The position numbers were made by a program, and so were the translations under genes. Under the pieces are notes generated by a model. That model had not been told where the DNA came from. It searched no databases and saw only the letters and a program-made list of their open reading frames with translations. Of a stretch of DNA of 64,000 bases, positions 1 through 8,150 are shown one piece after another (position 1 is the stretch's first letter; each line of letters opens with the position of its first letter). The stretch comes from JACCZR01 sp963844805 (GTDB taxonomy: Bacteria > Actinomycetota > Thermoleophilia > Solirubrobacterales > Thermoleophilaceae): assembly GCA_963844805.1 (NCBI GenBank), contig CAWJPU010000013.1, forward strand, positions 186,001 through 250,000, in the 5' to 3' direction.

Positions 1-1317
1 GTTCGCTTCTCCGCCGAGAACGTGCTCGACGCGCTGGCCCCGGCCAACAGCCCGTTGCTGAACCCCACCGTGCTCAAGGCGACCGTCGACTCGGGCGGCC
101 TGCACTTCCTCAAGGGCATGCGCAACCTGGCGAGCGACATCCGGCCCCCGTTCCTCCCCAGCTCGGTGGACAGCTCGGGCTTCGAGGTCGGCGAGGACCT
201 GGCGGCGACGCCGGGCTCGGTGGTGCTGAAGACCGACGTCTTCGAGCTGATCCAGTACCACCCGCAGACCGACAAGGTGCGCGAGGTGCCCCTCCTCTGC
301 GTCCCGCCGATGATCAACAAGTACTACGTGGTGGACCTCGCGCCGGGCAAGAGCATGCTCGAGTGGGCCGTCCAGCAGGGGCAGCAGGCGTTCACCATCT
401 CGTGGCGCAACCCGGGCTCAGAGCAGGCGGACTGGAACCTCGACACCTACCTCGAGGCCGTGGTCGAGGCCCTCGACGCGGTGTCGGCGATCACGGGCCA
501 GGAGCGTGCGCACGTCCTGGGTCTGTGCGCCGGCGGGACGCTGTCCTCGATCGTGGCCGCGAGGGACGACGGCGATCGCTTCGAGAGCCTGACGCTGGGC
601 GTCAACGTCCTCGACACCGAGAAGTCCGGCGAGGCTTCGGCGCTGATGGACGACCTCGGGGCGGGCGCCGCGATGGCCGAGTCGGCCCGCCGCGGCTACC
701 TGAGCGGCTCCAGCCTCGCCGGCCTGTTCGCCTGGCTGCGGCCCAACGACATGGTCTGGGGCTACTGGGTCAACAACTACCTCCTGGGCCAGGACCCGCC
801 CGCGTGGGACGTCCTGTACTGGAACAGCGACCAGACCAACATGCCGGCCGGCCTGCACCGCGACTTCGTCCAGATGTCGCGCGAGAACTCGCTCGCCTCG
901 CCCGGCGCGCTGAACGCTCTCGGGGGCCCGGTGGACCTGTCGGAGGTCACGGTGGACTCGTACGTCGTGGCCGGGATCGCCGACCACATCTCGCCGTGGG
1001 AGAACGCCTACCGCACGACCCAGCTGCTGGGCTCCGACCCGCGGTTCGTGCTCTCCACCTCCGGGCACGTGGTGGCGATGGTCAACCCGCCCGGTGACGC
1101 CAAGGCCAACTTCAAGGTCAACGGCGAGAACCCGCCCGAGGCCGAGCGCTGGCTGCGCGACGCGACCACCCAGGAGGGGTCGTGGTGGCCGGACTGGACC
1201 GAATGGCTGGGCGAGCGCTCGGGCGACGAGGTCGATGCCCCGGCCGAAGCCGGCGCGCGGCCCGACTACCCGGTGGTCGGCGACGCCCCGGGCGAGTACG
1301 TGAAGGTGGAGGCCTGA
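1..1317 (+). CDS. phaC: Class I-like poly(3-hydroxyalkanoate) synthase, 5' partial
   Basis: The reading frame is open from the first base, so the N-terminus lies outside the window; 438 residues are present. PHA synthases polymerise 3-hydroxyacyl-CoA into storage polyester on cytoplasmic granules. The lipase-like box GLCAGG places the nucleophilic Cys at residue 176 of the fragment; Asp328 (in GIADH) and His356 (in SGHVV) complete the Cys-Asp-His triad. The PPMINKYY and NNYLLG segments are typical of the family. An alpha/beta hydrolase follows immediately. The class I assignment is by overall resemblance; no phaE or phaR is visible here. Confidence 0.9.
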   Translation, partial: VRFSAENVLDALAPANSPLLNPTVLKATVDSGGLHFLKGMRNLASDIRPPFLPSSVDSSGFEVGEDLAATPGSVVLKTDVFELIQYHPQTDKVREVPLLCVPPMINKYYVVDLAPGKSMLEWAVQQGQQAFTISWRNPGSEQADWNLDTYLEAVVEALDAVSAITGQERAHVLGLCAGGTLSSIVAARDDGDRFESLTLGVNVLDTEKSGEASALMDDLGAGAAMAESARRGYLSGSSLAGLFAWLRPNDMVWGYWVNNYLLGQDPPAWDVLYWNSDQTNMPAGLHRDFVQMSRENSLASPGALNALGGPVDLSEVTVDSYVVAGIADHISPWENAYRTTQLLGSDPRFVLSTSGHVVAMVNPPGDAKANFKVNGENPPEAERWLRDATTQEGSWWPDWTEWLGERSGDEVDAPAEAGARPDYPVVGDAPGEYVKVEA

Positions 1318-2261
1318 GAAGGCTGCCCCGGACGGGCGGCGTCTACTACGAGCGGAGGGGCCGGGGGGAGCCGCTCCTGCTCATCAGCGGCTTCGCGATC
1401 AGCGCGGCCGTCTTCGAGCCCGTGCTCGCGCCCTATGAGGCGCGCTTCGAGTGCATCCTGTACGACCACCGCGGCGCCGGGCGCTCGCGCACACCCCTGC
1501 GCCCCCTGTCGATCCCCGAGCTGGCCGCCGACGCCGTGCGCATCCTGGACGACCTCGGCCTGGACAGCGCGCACGTTATGGGCGTGTCGATGGGCGGCAT
1601 GGTCGCCCAGGAGATGGCGATCCGGTTCCCCGACCGCGTGCGCGGGCTGGTGCTCGGGTGCACCACCCCGGGCGGCCCTCGCGCGGTCCGCCCCGCCTTC
1701 GGCGAGCTCGGCTCGGTGGCGCTCGGCGCCGTGTCCGCCCTGCGCGAGGAGGGCCGGCCGTGGCTCGCCGGCGCCCTGTTCTCCGAGAGCTTCCGGCGCG
1801 AGCACCCCGAACGGGTGCGCGAGCTGCTGGGCTACTTCTTCCGCCACCGGGCGCGGCCCCACGGCGTGGCCTGGCACTGGTGGGCGAGCGTCTACCACGA
1901 CACCGTGTCGCGCCTGCACCGCATCCAGGCGCCGACGCTGGTCTTCCACGGCGAGGAGGATCGGCTGTCGCCGCTCGCCAACTCGCAGCTGCTGGCCACC
2001 CGGATCCCCGACGCCGAGCTGGCGCTGGTCCCCGGCGCGGGCCACGCCTATGCCCTGGAGCGCCCCGACGAGTCGTTCGAGCTGTTTCGCAAGTGGCACG
2101 AGCTGCGCAGCCCGATCGCGGCCGGCCGGCGCCCCGAGGGCATCGCCGCGCGGGCCGAGCCGCTCACGCGCGCCTTCGGCCTCCAGGTGGGAGCGCTGCG
2201 GACCGGCCGCAGCCTCGTCTCGCTGGCCGCCGAGCGGGTCAGCGCCCCAGGAAGGCGTTGA
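1314..2261 (+). CDS. Alpha/beta hydrolase fold protein
   Basis: About 315 residues of alpha/beta hydrolase fold. The nucleophile elbow GVSMGG puts the Ser near residue 92, and the catalytic His lies in GAGHAYALE near residue 244. Homology begins at GGVYYERRG, about seven codons after the PHA synthase stop. No ATG, GTG or TTG lies close upstream in frame. The nearest plausible start is a CTG overlapping the phaC stop (CTGA); an ATG at 1182 would overlap phaC by more than 130 bases. Adjacency to phaC suggests PHA turnover or esterase activity, but the substrate is not determined. Confidence 0.75.
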   Translation: MRRLPRTGGVYYERRGRGEPLLLISGFAISAAVFEPVLAPYEARFECILYDHRGAGRSRTPLRPLSIPELAADAVRILDDLGLDSAHVMGVSMGGMVAQEMAIRFPDRVRGLVLGCTTPGGPRAVRPAFGELGSVALGAVSALREEGRPWLAGALFSESFRREHPERVRELLGYFFRHRARPHGVAWHWWASVYHDTVSRLHRIQAPTLVFHGEEDRLSPLANSQLLATRIPDAELALVPGAGHAYALERPDESFELFRKWHELRSPIAAGRRPEGIAARAEPLTRAFGLQVGALRTGRSLVSLAAERVSAPGRR

Positions 2262-2288
2262 TCGCGTGGGCCTGCTCGGCCTGACCGG

Positions 2289-2756
2289 TCAGCTCGCGGC
2301 CTGAGCCTCGGCTTCCTCGGCGGCCTCGACGGCGTAGCGGCGCAGGGTCCGCTTCAGCGCGTCGCGCAGCGCGCGGCGGATGAACAGGGCGTCGGAGAGG
2401 ACCTGAAGCGGCCCGCCCTTGCTCAGCTCGTAGTCGATGCGCAGGTCCACGCGCGTCCCGCCTTCCTCGGCGAGGGCGAACTCCGCACTCTGCTCGCCCT
2501 GCATGGCCTCCTCGCTGATGCGGGTGGCAAAGCGCGCCTCGGAGTCGTCGACCACCTTCTCGGTCACCCGCCCCCGCCCGCCGGGTGTCGAGCTCCAGAC
2601 CACCTGGGCGCCCCGCTGGGGCCACTCGCCGCGGACCTCAGCCACGTGGCCGAAGCCCTCCACGAACGAGGCCCAGCGCCCGGTGTCGGTCCACAGCGCG
2701 CGGGCCTGCGCGGGTACCAGCGGGACCACCGCGGCCGCCCGGACGGTGCGGCTCAC
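2289..2756 (-). CDS. SRPBCC/polyketide-cyclase-like domain protein
   Basis: 155 residues with the START/Bet v1-like (SRPBCC) pattern: an N-terminal AAVVPLVPAQARALWTD helix region, a central GRVTEKVVD strand and a C-terminal amphipathic helix. Such proteins bind hydrophobic ligands in a deep cavity; no ligand can be inferred. The GTG start overlaps the stop of the upstream padR gene by four bases (GTGA), so the two are translationally coupled. It converges on the hydrolase gene. Confidence 0.75.
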   Translation of the reverse strand: MSRTVRAAAVVPLVPAQARALWTDTGRWASFVEGFGHVAEVRGEWPQRGAQVVWSSTPGGRGRVTEKVVDDSEARFATRISEEAMQGEQSAEFALAEEGGTRVDLRIDYELSKGGPLQVLSDALFIRRALRDALKRTLRRYAVEAAEEAEAQAAS

Positions 2757-3211
2757 TTCCCGTAGACCTCGCGCCTGATCGCGCCGATGCTCTGCTGCAC
2801 CGAGTCGAGGAAGGGCTCGACCTCCTCGCGGATGCGCGCGTACTCCTCCCGCCCCTCGTCGGTGATCGCGTACAGGCGGCGGGTGCGCCGCTCGGGGTGC
2901 TCCCAGTGGCCGCTGATCAGGCCCTGCTGCTCCAGCCGGCGCAGCAGCGGGTACATCGTGTTGGGGTTGACCGACAGGACCCCCGCCGTCACGTCGGCGA
3001 TGCGCTCCATCAACTGGTTCCCGTAGGAGTCCTCCGCGGCGATGAAGTGGAGCACCAGCAGCGGCAGCACCTCGCGCCGGCGGAGCCCGCCGGTGAACGG
3101 GTCGCCTCCGCGCCTCGGCGCCTTCGAGGGCGCCTCGGGCACGGCGCCGGCCTGGGCGACCGCCTCGCGGACGGCGTCGCTGCGGCGGCGGCTCTTGCCG
3201 GTCTGGGCCAT
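2753..3211 (-). CDS. PadR family transcriptional regulator
   Basis: 152 residues. The winged-helix PadR domain shows the family pattern: YGNQLMERI, then a wing and recognition region NPNTMYPLLRRLEQQGLI, and WEHPERRTRRLYAITDEG. A C-terminal helix mediates dimerisation in the family. The start is the ATG of MAQTGKS; an upstream extension to 3268 would run into the terminator hairpin. It is co-transcribed with the overlapping SRPBCC gene, which it may regulate in response to a small ligand (inference from the common pairing). Confidence 0.85.
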   Translation of the reverse strand: MAQTGKSRRRSDAVREAVAQAGAVPEAPSKAPRRGGDPFTGGLRRREVLPLLVLHFIAAEDSYGNQLMERIADVTAGVLSVNPNTMYPLLRRLEQQGLISGHWEHPERRTRRLYAITDEGREEYARIREEVEPFLDSVQQSIGAIRREVYGK

Positions 3212-3232
3212 CGGTCCCAAGCCTGACACGCA

Positions 3233-3258
3233 GAGGGGCCGCCTCGCGGCGGCCCCTC
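3233..3258 (-). terminator. GC-rich hairpin terminator after acyl-CoA dehydrogenase
   Basis: A perfect 11-bp inverted repeat (GAGGGGCCGCC / GGCGGCCCCTC) with a TCGC loop lies between the acyl-CoA dehydrogenase stop and the padR start. It has no T-tract, as is usual in high-GC actinobacteria. Confidence 0.7.
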
Positions 3259-3283
3259 GGCACAGCACGGTTCTGCGAGGGCG

Positions 3284-4459
3284 CTACGCCGTCGCGGCGG
3301 CCGGCTCCTCCACCTTGCGCGGCATCAGCGTCTCGCGGGCGATGACCAGGCGCTGGATCTGCGAGGTGCCCTCGTAGAGCTGCATGATCTTCGCGTCGCG
3401 CATCAGCTTTTCGACCGGGTACTCCTTGATGAAGCCGTAGCCGCCGTAGACCTGCACGGCGTCGACCGTGACCTCCATCGCGGAGTCGGCGGCGAAGCGC
3501 TTGGCGTGCGAGGAGGCCAGGGTGTTGCGCTTGCCCTGATCCAGCAGCACGCCGGACTGCCAAACCAGCAGGCGGGCCGCCTCGATCTTGGTCGCCATGT
3601 CGGCGATCATGAACTGGATCGCCTGGTGCATGGCGATCGGCACGCCGAACTGCACGCGCTCCTTGGAGTAGTCGGTGGCGAACTCGAAGGCGGCCTGCGC
3701 GATGCCCACGGCCATGGCCGAGACGCCGGGCCGGGTGCGGTCGAGCGTGGCCATGGCGAGCTTGAAGCCCTTGTTCTCCTCGCCGAGGAGGTTGGCCGCG
3801 GGGATCTCGACGTCGGAGAACGAGATCGTCGCGGTGTCCGAGGCGCGCTGGCCGAGCTTGTCCTCCTTCTTGTCCACGGCGACGCCGCCGGCGTCACGCG
3901 GGACCACGAAGGCGGAGATGCCGCGGTGGCCGGCCTCCTTGTCGGTCTTGGCGTAGACCGTGTACCAGTCGGCGTGCGAGCCGTTGGTGATGAAGCACTT
4001 CGAGCCGTTGATGACGTACTTGTCGCCCTGCTTGACGGCCGTGGTCTTCATGCCGGAGACATCAGAGCCGGCGTCCGGCTCGGTCAGGCAGAAGGAGGCC
4101 AGCTTGGGCTCCTCGGTCAGCGGCGTGAGGAACTCCTTCTTGGTCTCGTCCGAGCCCCCGAGGAGCACCGGCGCGGTGGCCAGGCCGTTCGCCATCAGGG
4201 AGGTCGCGATGCCGGAGCATCCCCAGCCGAGCTCCTCCTCGATGATGCAGCCGGTGAGGTAGTCGAGGCCCGGACCGCCGTACTCCTCCGGGATGTGGGA
4301 GTTCATGAGCCCCACCTCCCAGGCCTTCTCCACGATGTCCTGGGGCCAGGTCGCGTCGCGGTCGTGGTCCCACGCCACGGGACGGATCTCCTTCGTGGCG
4401 AAGTCGTGGGCCATCTCGCGGATGTCCTTCTGCTCGTCGGTCAGGGTGAAGTCGACCAA
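3284..4459 (-). CDS. Acyl-CoA dehydrogenase
   Basis: 391 intact residues, the usual length of the soluble homotetrameric ACAD family. These enzymes oxidise acyl-CoA to 2-enoyl-CoA with FAD and pass electrons to ETF. FAD and substrate motifs CLTEPDAGSDV and FITNGSHADWY are present. The catalytic base is Glu near residue 363 in YEGTSQIQR, as in short/medium-chain and isovaleryl-type enzymes. The start is a TTG about eight bases after a GAGGAG Shine-Dalgarno. Chain-length specificity cannot be read from the sequence. Confidence 0.93.
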   Translation of the reverse strand: MVDFTLTDEQKDIREMAHDFATKEIRPVAWDHDRDATWPQDIVEKAWEVGLMNSHIPEEYGGPGLDYLTGCIIEEELGWGCSGIATSLMANGLATAPVLLGGSDETKKEFLTPLTEEPKLASFCLTEPDAGSDVSGMKTTAVKQGDKYVINGSKCFITNGSHADWYTVYAKTDKEAGHRGISAFVVPRDAGGVAVDKKEDKLGQRASDTATISFSDVEIPAANLLGEENKGFKLAMATLDRTRPGVSAMAVGIAQAAFEFATDYSKERVQFGVPIAMHQAIQFMIADMATKIEAARLLVWQSGVLLDQGKRNTLASSHAKRFAADSAMEVTVDAVQVYGGYGFIKEYPVEKLMRDAKIMQLYEGTSQIQRLVIARETLMPRKVEEPAAATA

Positions 4460-4502
4460 GGGAGTTGCTCCTCGTTAGGCGGGGGCCGGCCGGGCCGCCC
4501 GA

Positions 4503-4518
4503 TTGATTCGTCAGTCAA
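4503..4518. promoter_or_regulatory. Possible operator upstream of acyl-CoA dehydrogenase
   Basis: The 16-bp element TTGATTCGTCAGTCAA has TTGA/TCAA ends in inverted orientation, 44 bases before the dehydrogenase start. It resembles the palindromes bound by TetR- or GntR-type fatty-acid regulators, but the centre is not symmetric. Weak evidence. Confidence 0.3.
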
Positions 4519-4569
4519 GTCTGCTCCGGGAAGGGTACCGCCTTCTGCGACAACCCCCAGCAGCGGGCC

Positions 4570-5065
4570 TCAGGCCCCGTCGAGATGGAGGTCCATCAGC
4601 TCGACGTCGAGGATCCGGCCCAGCTTCTCCCCGCAGCGCCGCTGGGTGCCGAAGCTGCGGAAACCGAGCGAAGCGAGCAGCGCGACGCTGGCCGGGTTGC
4701 CCTCGGCCACGCGGCCCACCAGGACGCCGAGACCGGCCGGCCGGCCCCGCTCGATCAGCCCTCCAACAGCAGGCGGCCGATCCCCTCGCGGCGATGGCCC
4801 TCGTCCACGTAGACCGAGGCCTCCGCGGTGCGGGCGTAGGCCCCACGGGTGGACCAGGGGCTGAGCGCCGCCCAGCCGGCCACCACCCCGTCGTCATCGG
4901 CGACCAGCACCGGGTGGCGGGCCCGGTCGCGCCCGGTCAGCCAGGCGTCGTCGCGGCCGGCCACGAGGGCTCGGTGTCGAAGGTGGCGATGCCGTGGAGC
5001 ACGTGCTCGTTGTAGATCGCGAACACGGCCTCGAGATCGCCCAGGTGGGCGTCGCGGACCACCAC
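4570..5065 (-). CDS. GNAT N-acetyltransferase (phosphinothricin acetyltransferase-like), frameshifted
   Basis: Three frames join into one GNAT protein of about 165 residues. The GTG at 5065 opens VVVRDAHLGDLEAVFAIYNEH. The middle part (about 4964-4755) contains VADDDGVVAGWA and the acetyl-CoA loop EGHRREGIGRLLLEG. The end contains NPASVALLASLGF and stops at 4570. The family acetylates small amines, with many members related to PAT/YncA. Indels near 4960 and 4755 break the frame although conserved blocks are intact, so sequencing error is likelier than a pseudogene. Confidence 0.75.
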
Positions 5066-5199
5066 TCAGAGCACCGCGCGGAGCGCGAAGAAGAGGCCCA
5101 CCCCCAGCGCGACGACCACGAAGAGAGCAGCCCGATCTGGTCGTCGTGGAGCGCGGGCCGGCTCGGCGCGAAGGTCCGCCGACGGAGCCGCTTCCACAT
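5066..5199 (-). CDS. Small single-pass membrane protein, frameshifted
   Basis: A short gene of about 43 residues. It starts MWKRLRRRTFAPSRP and, after a one-base shift near 5108, continues FVVVALGVGLFFALRAVL to a TGA. The basic N-terminus followed by one hydrophobic helix predicts a single membrane segment with the N-terminus inside. Its stop is next to the acetyltransferase start, suggesting one transcript. Function unknown. Confidence 0.45.
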
Positions 5200-5218
5200 G
5201 CCGTCAGACTCTAGGCCG

Positions 5219-5646
5219 ATGGAGTTCGGAACCGTCCTGATCCTCATCTGCGTGGTGGGGGCCGTCATCGCCGTGATCAGCTTCTGGGGCACCGGCGAAT
5301 CTACAAGGGCCTGGGCCGCAGGGGCGGGCTGGCCCTCGACGAGCCCGACGTGCGCCCCCAGCCCAAGCCGGGCAGCGCCGCCGCGGGGGCCGAGGCCCAG
5401 GAGGAGCTGCGCCAGCTGCTGGAGGCGAAGTCCGCCCGCCGCGAGCGCCGCGGGCAGGCGCCGCTGGACATCGACGCCGAGATGGCCGCGCTGAGCCGCC
5501 CGGCCTCCACCCCGCGCGACGCCGCCCTGCGCGACGAGGTGCGCCAGCTCGTGCTGGCGCGCAACGAGCGCCGCGCCCGCCAGGGCAAGCCGCCCCTCGA
5601 CGTGGAGGCCGAGGTGGAGCGGCAATTGAGCGAGCTCGGCGCGTGA
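5219..5646 (+). CDS. Membrane-anchored protein with duplicated charged motif, frameshifted
   Basis: About 142 residues. An N-terminal membrane helix (GTVLILICVVGAVIAVISFW) is followed, after a one-base shift near 5300, by IYKGLGRRGG and a soluble tail. The tail holds two copies of a helix unit: EELRQLLEAKSARRERRGQ then PLDIDAEMA, and DEVRQLVLARNERRARQGK then PLDVEAEVE. This resembles the short C-terminal unit common on actinobacterial membrane proteins. Function unknown. Confidence 0.6.
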
Positions 5647-5678
5647 CGGCGCCCGATCGGGTTATATAAACCGCTGCA

Positions 5679-6023
5679 ATGGCCGAACGTCGCATCGACC
5701 TGGACGAGCTGCTCGTCCGTCCCGGGACCTATCTGAACCCCCAGACCGAGGTGCTCGTGGTGGTCGACGACTCCTCCTCGATCGACGGCGAGATCTTCAA
5801 CCTGGAGGAGTTCGAGGGCGCCGACTGGGTGATCATCTCGGACGAGGTCCCGGTCGAGGACTCCCAGCGCGACGAGCTGCTGGAGGACTTCCAGGCCGAG
5901 TACGCGGGCGGCGACCCGCGCCAGCGGGGCTCGGAGGCCGTGGACGGGGACGGGGAGGACGAGGTGGTCGAGGAGGAGCCCCCTCCCCCCACCCCGCTCG
6001 AAGAGGGCGAAGACACCGACTAG
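5679..6023 (+). CDS. Acidic hypothetical protein
   Basis: 114 residues, intact. A folded-looking N-terminal half (RIDLDELLVRPGTYLNPQTE, VVVDDSSSID, ADWVIISDE) precedes a strongly acidic, proline-containing tail (GEDEVVEEEPPPPTPLEEGE). There is no signal peptide or membrane segment. An AT-rich TTATATAAA stretch just upstream probably contains the promoter. No family recognised. Confidence 0.6.
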   Translation: MAERRIDLDELLVRPGTYLNPQTEVLVVVDDSSSIDGEIFNLEEFEGADWVIISDEVPVEDSQRDELLEDFQAEYAGGDPRQRGSEAVDGDGEDEVVEEEPPPPTPLEEGEDTD

Positions 6024-6033
6024 AGGGCGGGCC

Positions 6034-7121
6034 TTGAGGCCGGTCTACTACCTCGGGATCTTCATCCCGGTCGCGGTGGTGCTGGAGCTGGCTCATGCGT
6101 CGCCGGTGATCGTCTTCACGGCCGCGGCGCTCGGCGTGGTCCCCACCGCGGCGGCCATGGGCGAGGCGACCGAGGTCATCGCCGCCAAGACCGGCCCGGG
6201 CATCGGCGGCTTCCTCAACGTCACCTTCGGCAACGCGCCGGAGCTGATCATCGCCTTCTTCGCCCTGCTCGAGGGCCTGCAGGAGGTCGTCAAGGCCTCG
6301 ATCGTGGGCTCGATCATCGGCAACATCCTGCTGGTGCTGGGCGCGGCGATGGTGGTGGGCGGCGCCAAGCGCGACAAGCAGACCTTCAGCGCCACGGCCG
6401 CCAACGCCCAGTCGGCGATGCTGCTGCTGGCGCTGGCGGCCCTGATCCTCCCCGCCGCCTTCCAGCTCATCCACGGCGGCGGGCTGCCGTGCATCGGCGA
6501 GGAGCGGGTGGACTTCGGCTCCGACCTCGAGAAGCTCTCGCTGGGTGTCGGATCGTGCTGCTGCTCAGCTACGTCGCCGGCCTGGTGTTCTCGCTGAAGA
6601 CCCACCGGCGCGTGTTCAACCCCTACGAGGAGCGCGGAGCACGAGGAGCACGAGCACGCCACTGGACATGCGCCGGGCGGTGATCCAGCTCGCGGTCGCC
6701 GCCGTGCTCGTGGGCGTGATGAGCGAGGTGCTCGTGGGCTCGGTCTCCGAGGCCTCGAAGGAGATCGGCCTGTCGGAGTTCTTCGTCGGCGTGTTCGTGG
6801 TGGCGATCGTGGGCAACGCGGCCGAGCACTGGGTGGCGGTGCTGGCGGCGGCCAAGGACAAGATGGACCTGGCGGTGAACATCGCCATCGGCTCCAGCGC
6901 CCAGATCGCGCTGTTCGTGGCGCCGGTGCTGGTGCTGCTGAGCTTCGTGGTCGGCCCCGACCCGATGGCGCTGGTCTTCAACGGCTACGAGATCGCCGGC
7001 GCTGCTGTTCGCGGTGCTGATCGCCAACTTCGCCACCCAGGAGGGCGAGAGCAACTGGTTCGAGGGCGTGCAGCTGCTGGCGCTCTACGCCGTCATCGGG
7101 CTCGTCTTCTTCTTCGCCTGA
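6034..7121 (+). CDS. Ca2+/H+ antiporter (CaCA/CAX family), frameshifted
   Basis: About 360 residues over several frames (shifts near 6550, 6640 and 7003). Both signature alpha-repeats of the CaCA superfamily are present: GNAPELIIAFFAL in the first half and GNAAEHWVAVLAA in the second. Around ten hydrophobic helices surround them. CAX/ChaA proteins exchange cytosolic Ca2+ or Na+ for H+. An acidic/His linker sits between the halves, as is usual. The TTG start is ten bases after the preceding stop. The 3' end overlaps the convergent tetR gene. Confidence 0.85.
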
Positions 7122-7698
7122 ACGGCTTCCTCCACCAGGAGGGCCAGCTCGCCGGCCACCCGCTCCAGCGGCTCGGGTGAGCCGCTCGGCGCGCGCGAGC
7201 ACCACGGCGCCCTCGACCGAGGCGACGGTGAGCGCGGCCAGCGAGCGGGCGCGCTCCTCGGGCACCCCGTGCTCGGCGAACGCCCCGGCGAGCAGGTCCT
7301 GCCAGCTCGCGAACGCGTCGCGGGCGGCCTCGCGGGCGCCCCGGCGTGCGGTCGCCCTCCAGCGCGGCGGCCACCACGGTGCAGCCCGCCCGGTAGTCCC
7401 ACTTCTCGAGGATCCGCTCCCAGGAGGCGGTGAAGCCGCGGATGGCGGCGACGGGGTCGTCGCTCTGCAGCGCGGCCGCCAGGCCCGCGGCGATGAACTC
7501 GCCGGCGTAGCGCGTGGCCTCCTCGACCAGCTGCGCCTTGCCCTCGGGGAAGTGGTGGTAGATCGACCCGCGCGGCGCCCCCGAGCGCTCCAGCACGCGG
7601 GAGAACGAGGCCGCGTCCACGCCCTGCTCGCGCATGAGGGCCACGGCGCTGACGATCATCTGCTGTCGGGGGTCGGGCTTGACTATGACGGTCATCAT
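7085..7698 (-). CDS. TetR family transcriptional regulator, frameshifted
   Basis: About 200 residues. The N-terminal helix-turn-helix is clear: VSAVALMREQGVDAASF, then RVLERSGAPRGSIYHHFPEGKAQLVEE. The ligand domain contains ILEKWDYRAGCTVVAAALE and is interrupted near 7345 and 7190. The C-terminal helix SPEPLERVAGELALLVEEA overlaps the antiporter 3' end. A 7-bp inverted repeat covers its start codon and the space before the divergent tautomerase, suggesting autoregulation and control of that gene. Confidence 0.8.
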
Positions 7699-7701
7699 AG
7701 T
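7682..7701. promoter_or_regulatory. Inverted-repeat operator in the tetR-tautomerase intergenic region
   Basis: ACTATGA and TCATAGT form a perfect 7-bp inverted repeat separated by six bases, covering the tetR start codons. Position and size fit a TetR dimer site. The right arm overlaps the symmetric promoter element ATAGTACGGT (7697-7706), so a bound repressor would block both directions. Confidence 0.6.
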
Positions 7702-7712
7702 ACGGTCCCCGC

Positions 7713-8147
7713 ATGCCCCTGATCGATCTCACCCTCCCGAAGGCTCCATCTCCCCCGACGACCGCGCCAAGCTCGCCGACGAGCTGATCGCGGTGGTGCT
7801 GCGCGCCGAGCGCGCGCCCGACACCGACTTCTTCCGCTCGGTCACCTGGGCGTTCGTGCACGAGCTGCCCGAGGGCGCGACCGCCGCCGGCGGCGCCGAG
7901 CCGGTGTTCCGGGTCGTGTTCACGGTGCCCGACGGGCGCGCTGTCGGAGCGGCGCAAGCAGGAGCTGGTGTCGGAGGCCACCAAGGCGATCTCCGCGGCG
8001 GCGGGCCTGGGCGAGGAGGACGGGCTGCGCGTGTTCGTGCTGATCGACGAGGTGCCGGAGGGCAACTGGGGCGCGGCGGGCAACGTCGTCCACTTCGAGC
8101 AGCTGCGCGAGATCGCCGCGCAGCAGCGCGAGCAGGCCCCGGCCTGA
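7713..8147 (+). CDS. Tautomerase/MIF-superfamily enzyme, frameshifted
   Basis: About 143 residues in three joined segments (shifts near 7740 and 7943). The start MPLIDLTLP exposes Pro1 after methionine removal, the general base of 4-oxalocrotonate-tautomerase-type enzymes. Later blocks are SPDDRAKLADELIAVVL, RVVFTVPDGALSERRKQEL and VFVLIDEVPEGNWGAAG, the last typical of this longer tautomerase group. TACGGT lies six bases before the ATG (leaderless pattern). Likely controlled by the divergent TetR; substrate unknown. Confidence 0.75.
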
Positions 8148-8150
8148 GCC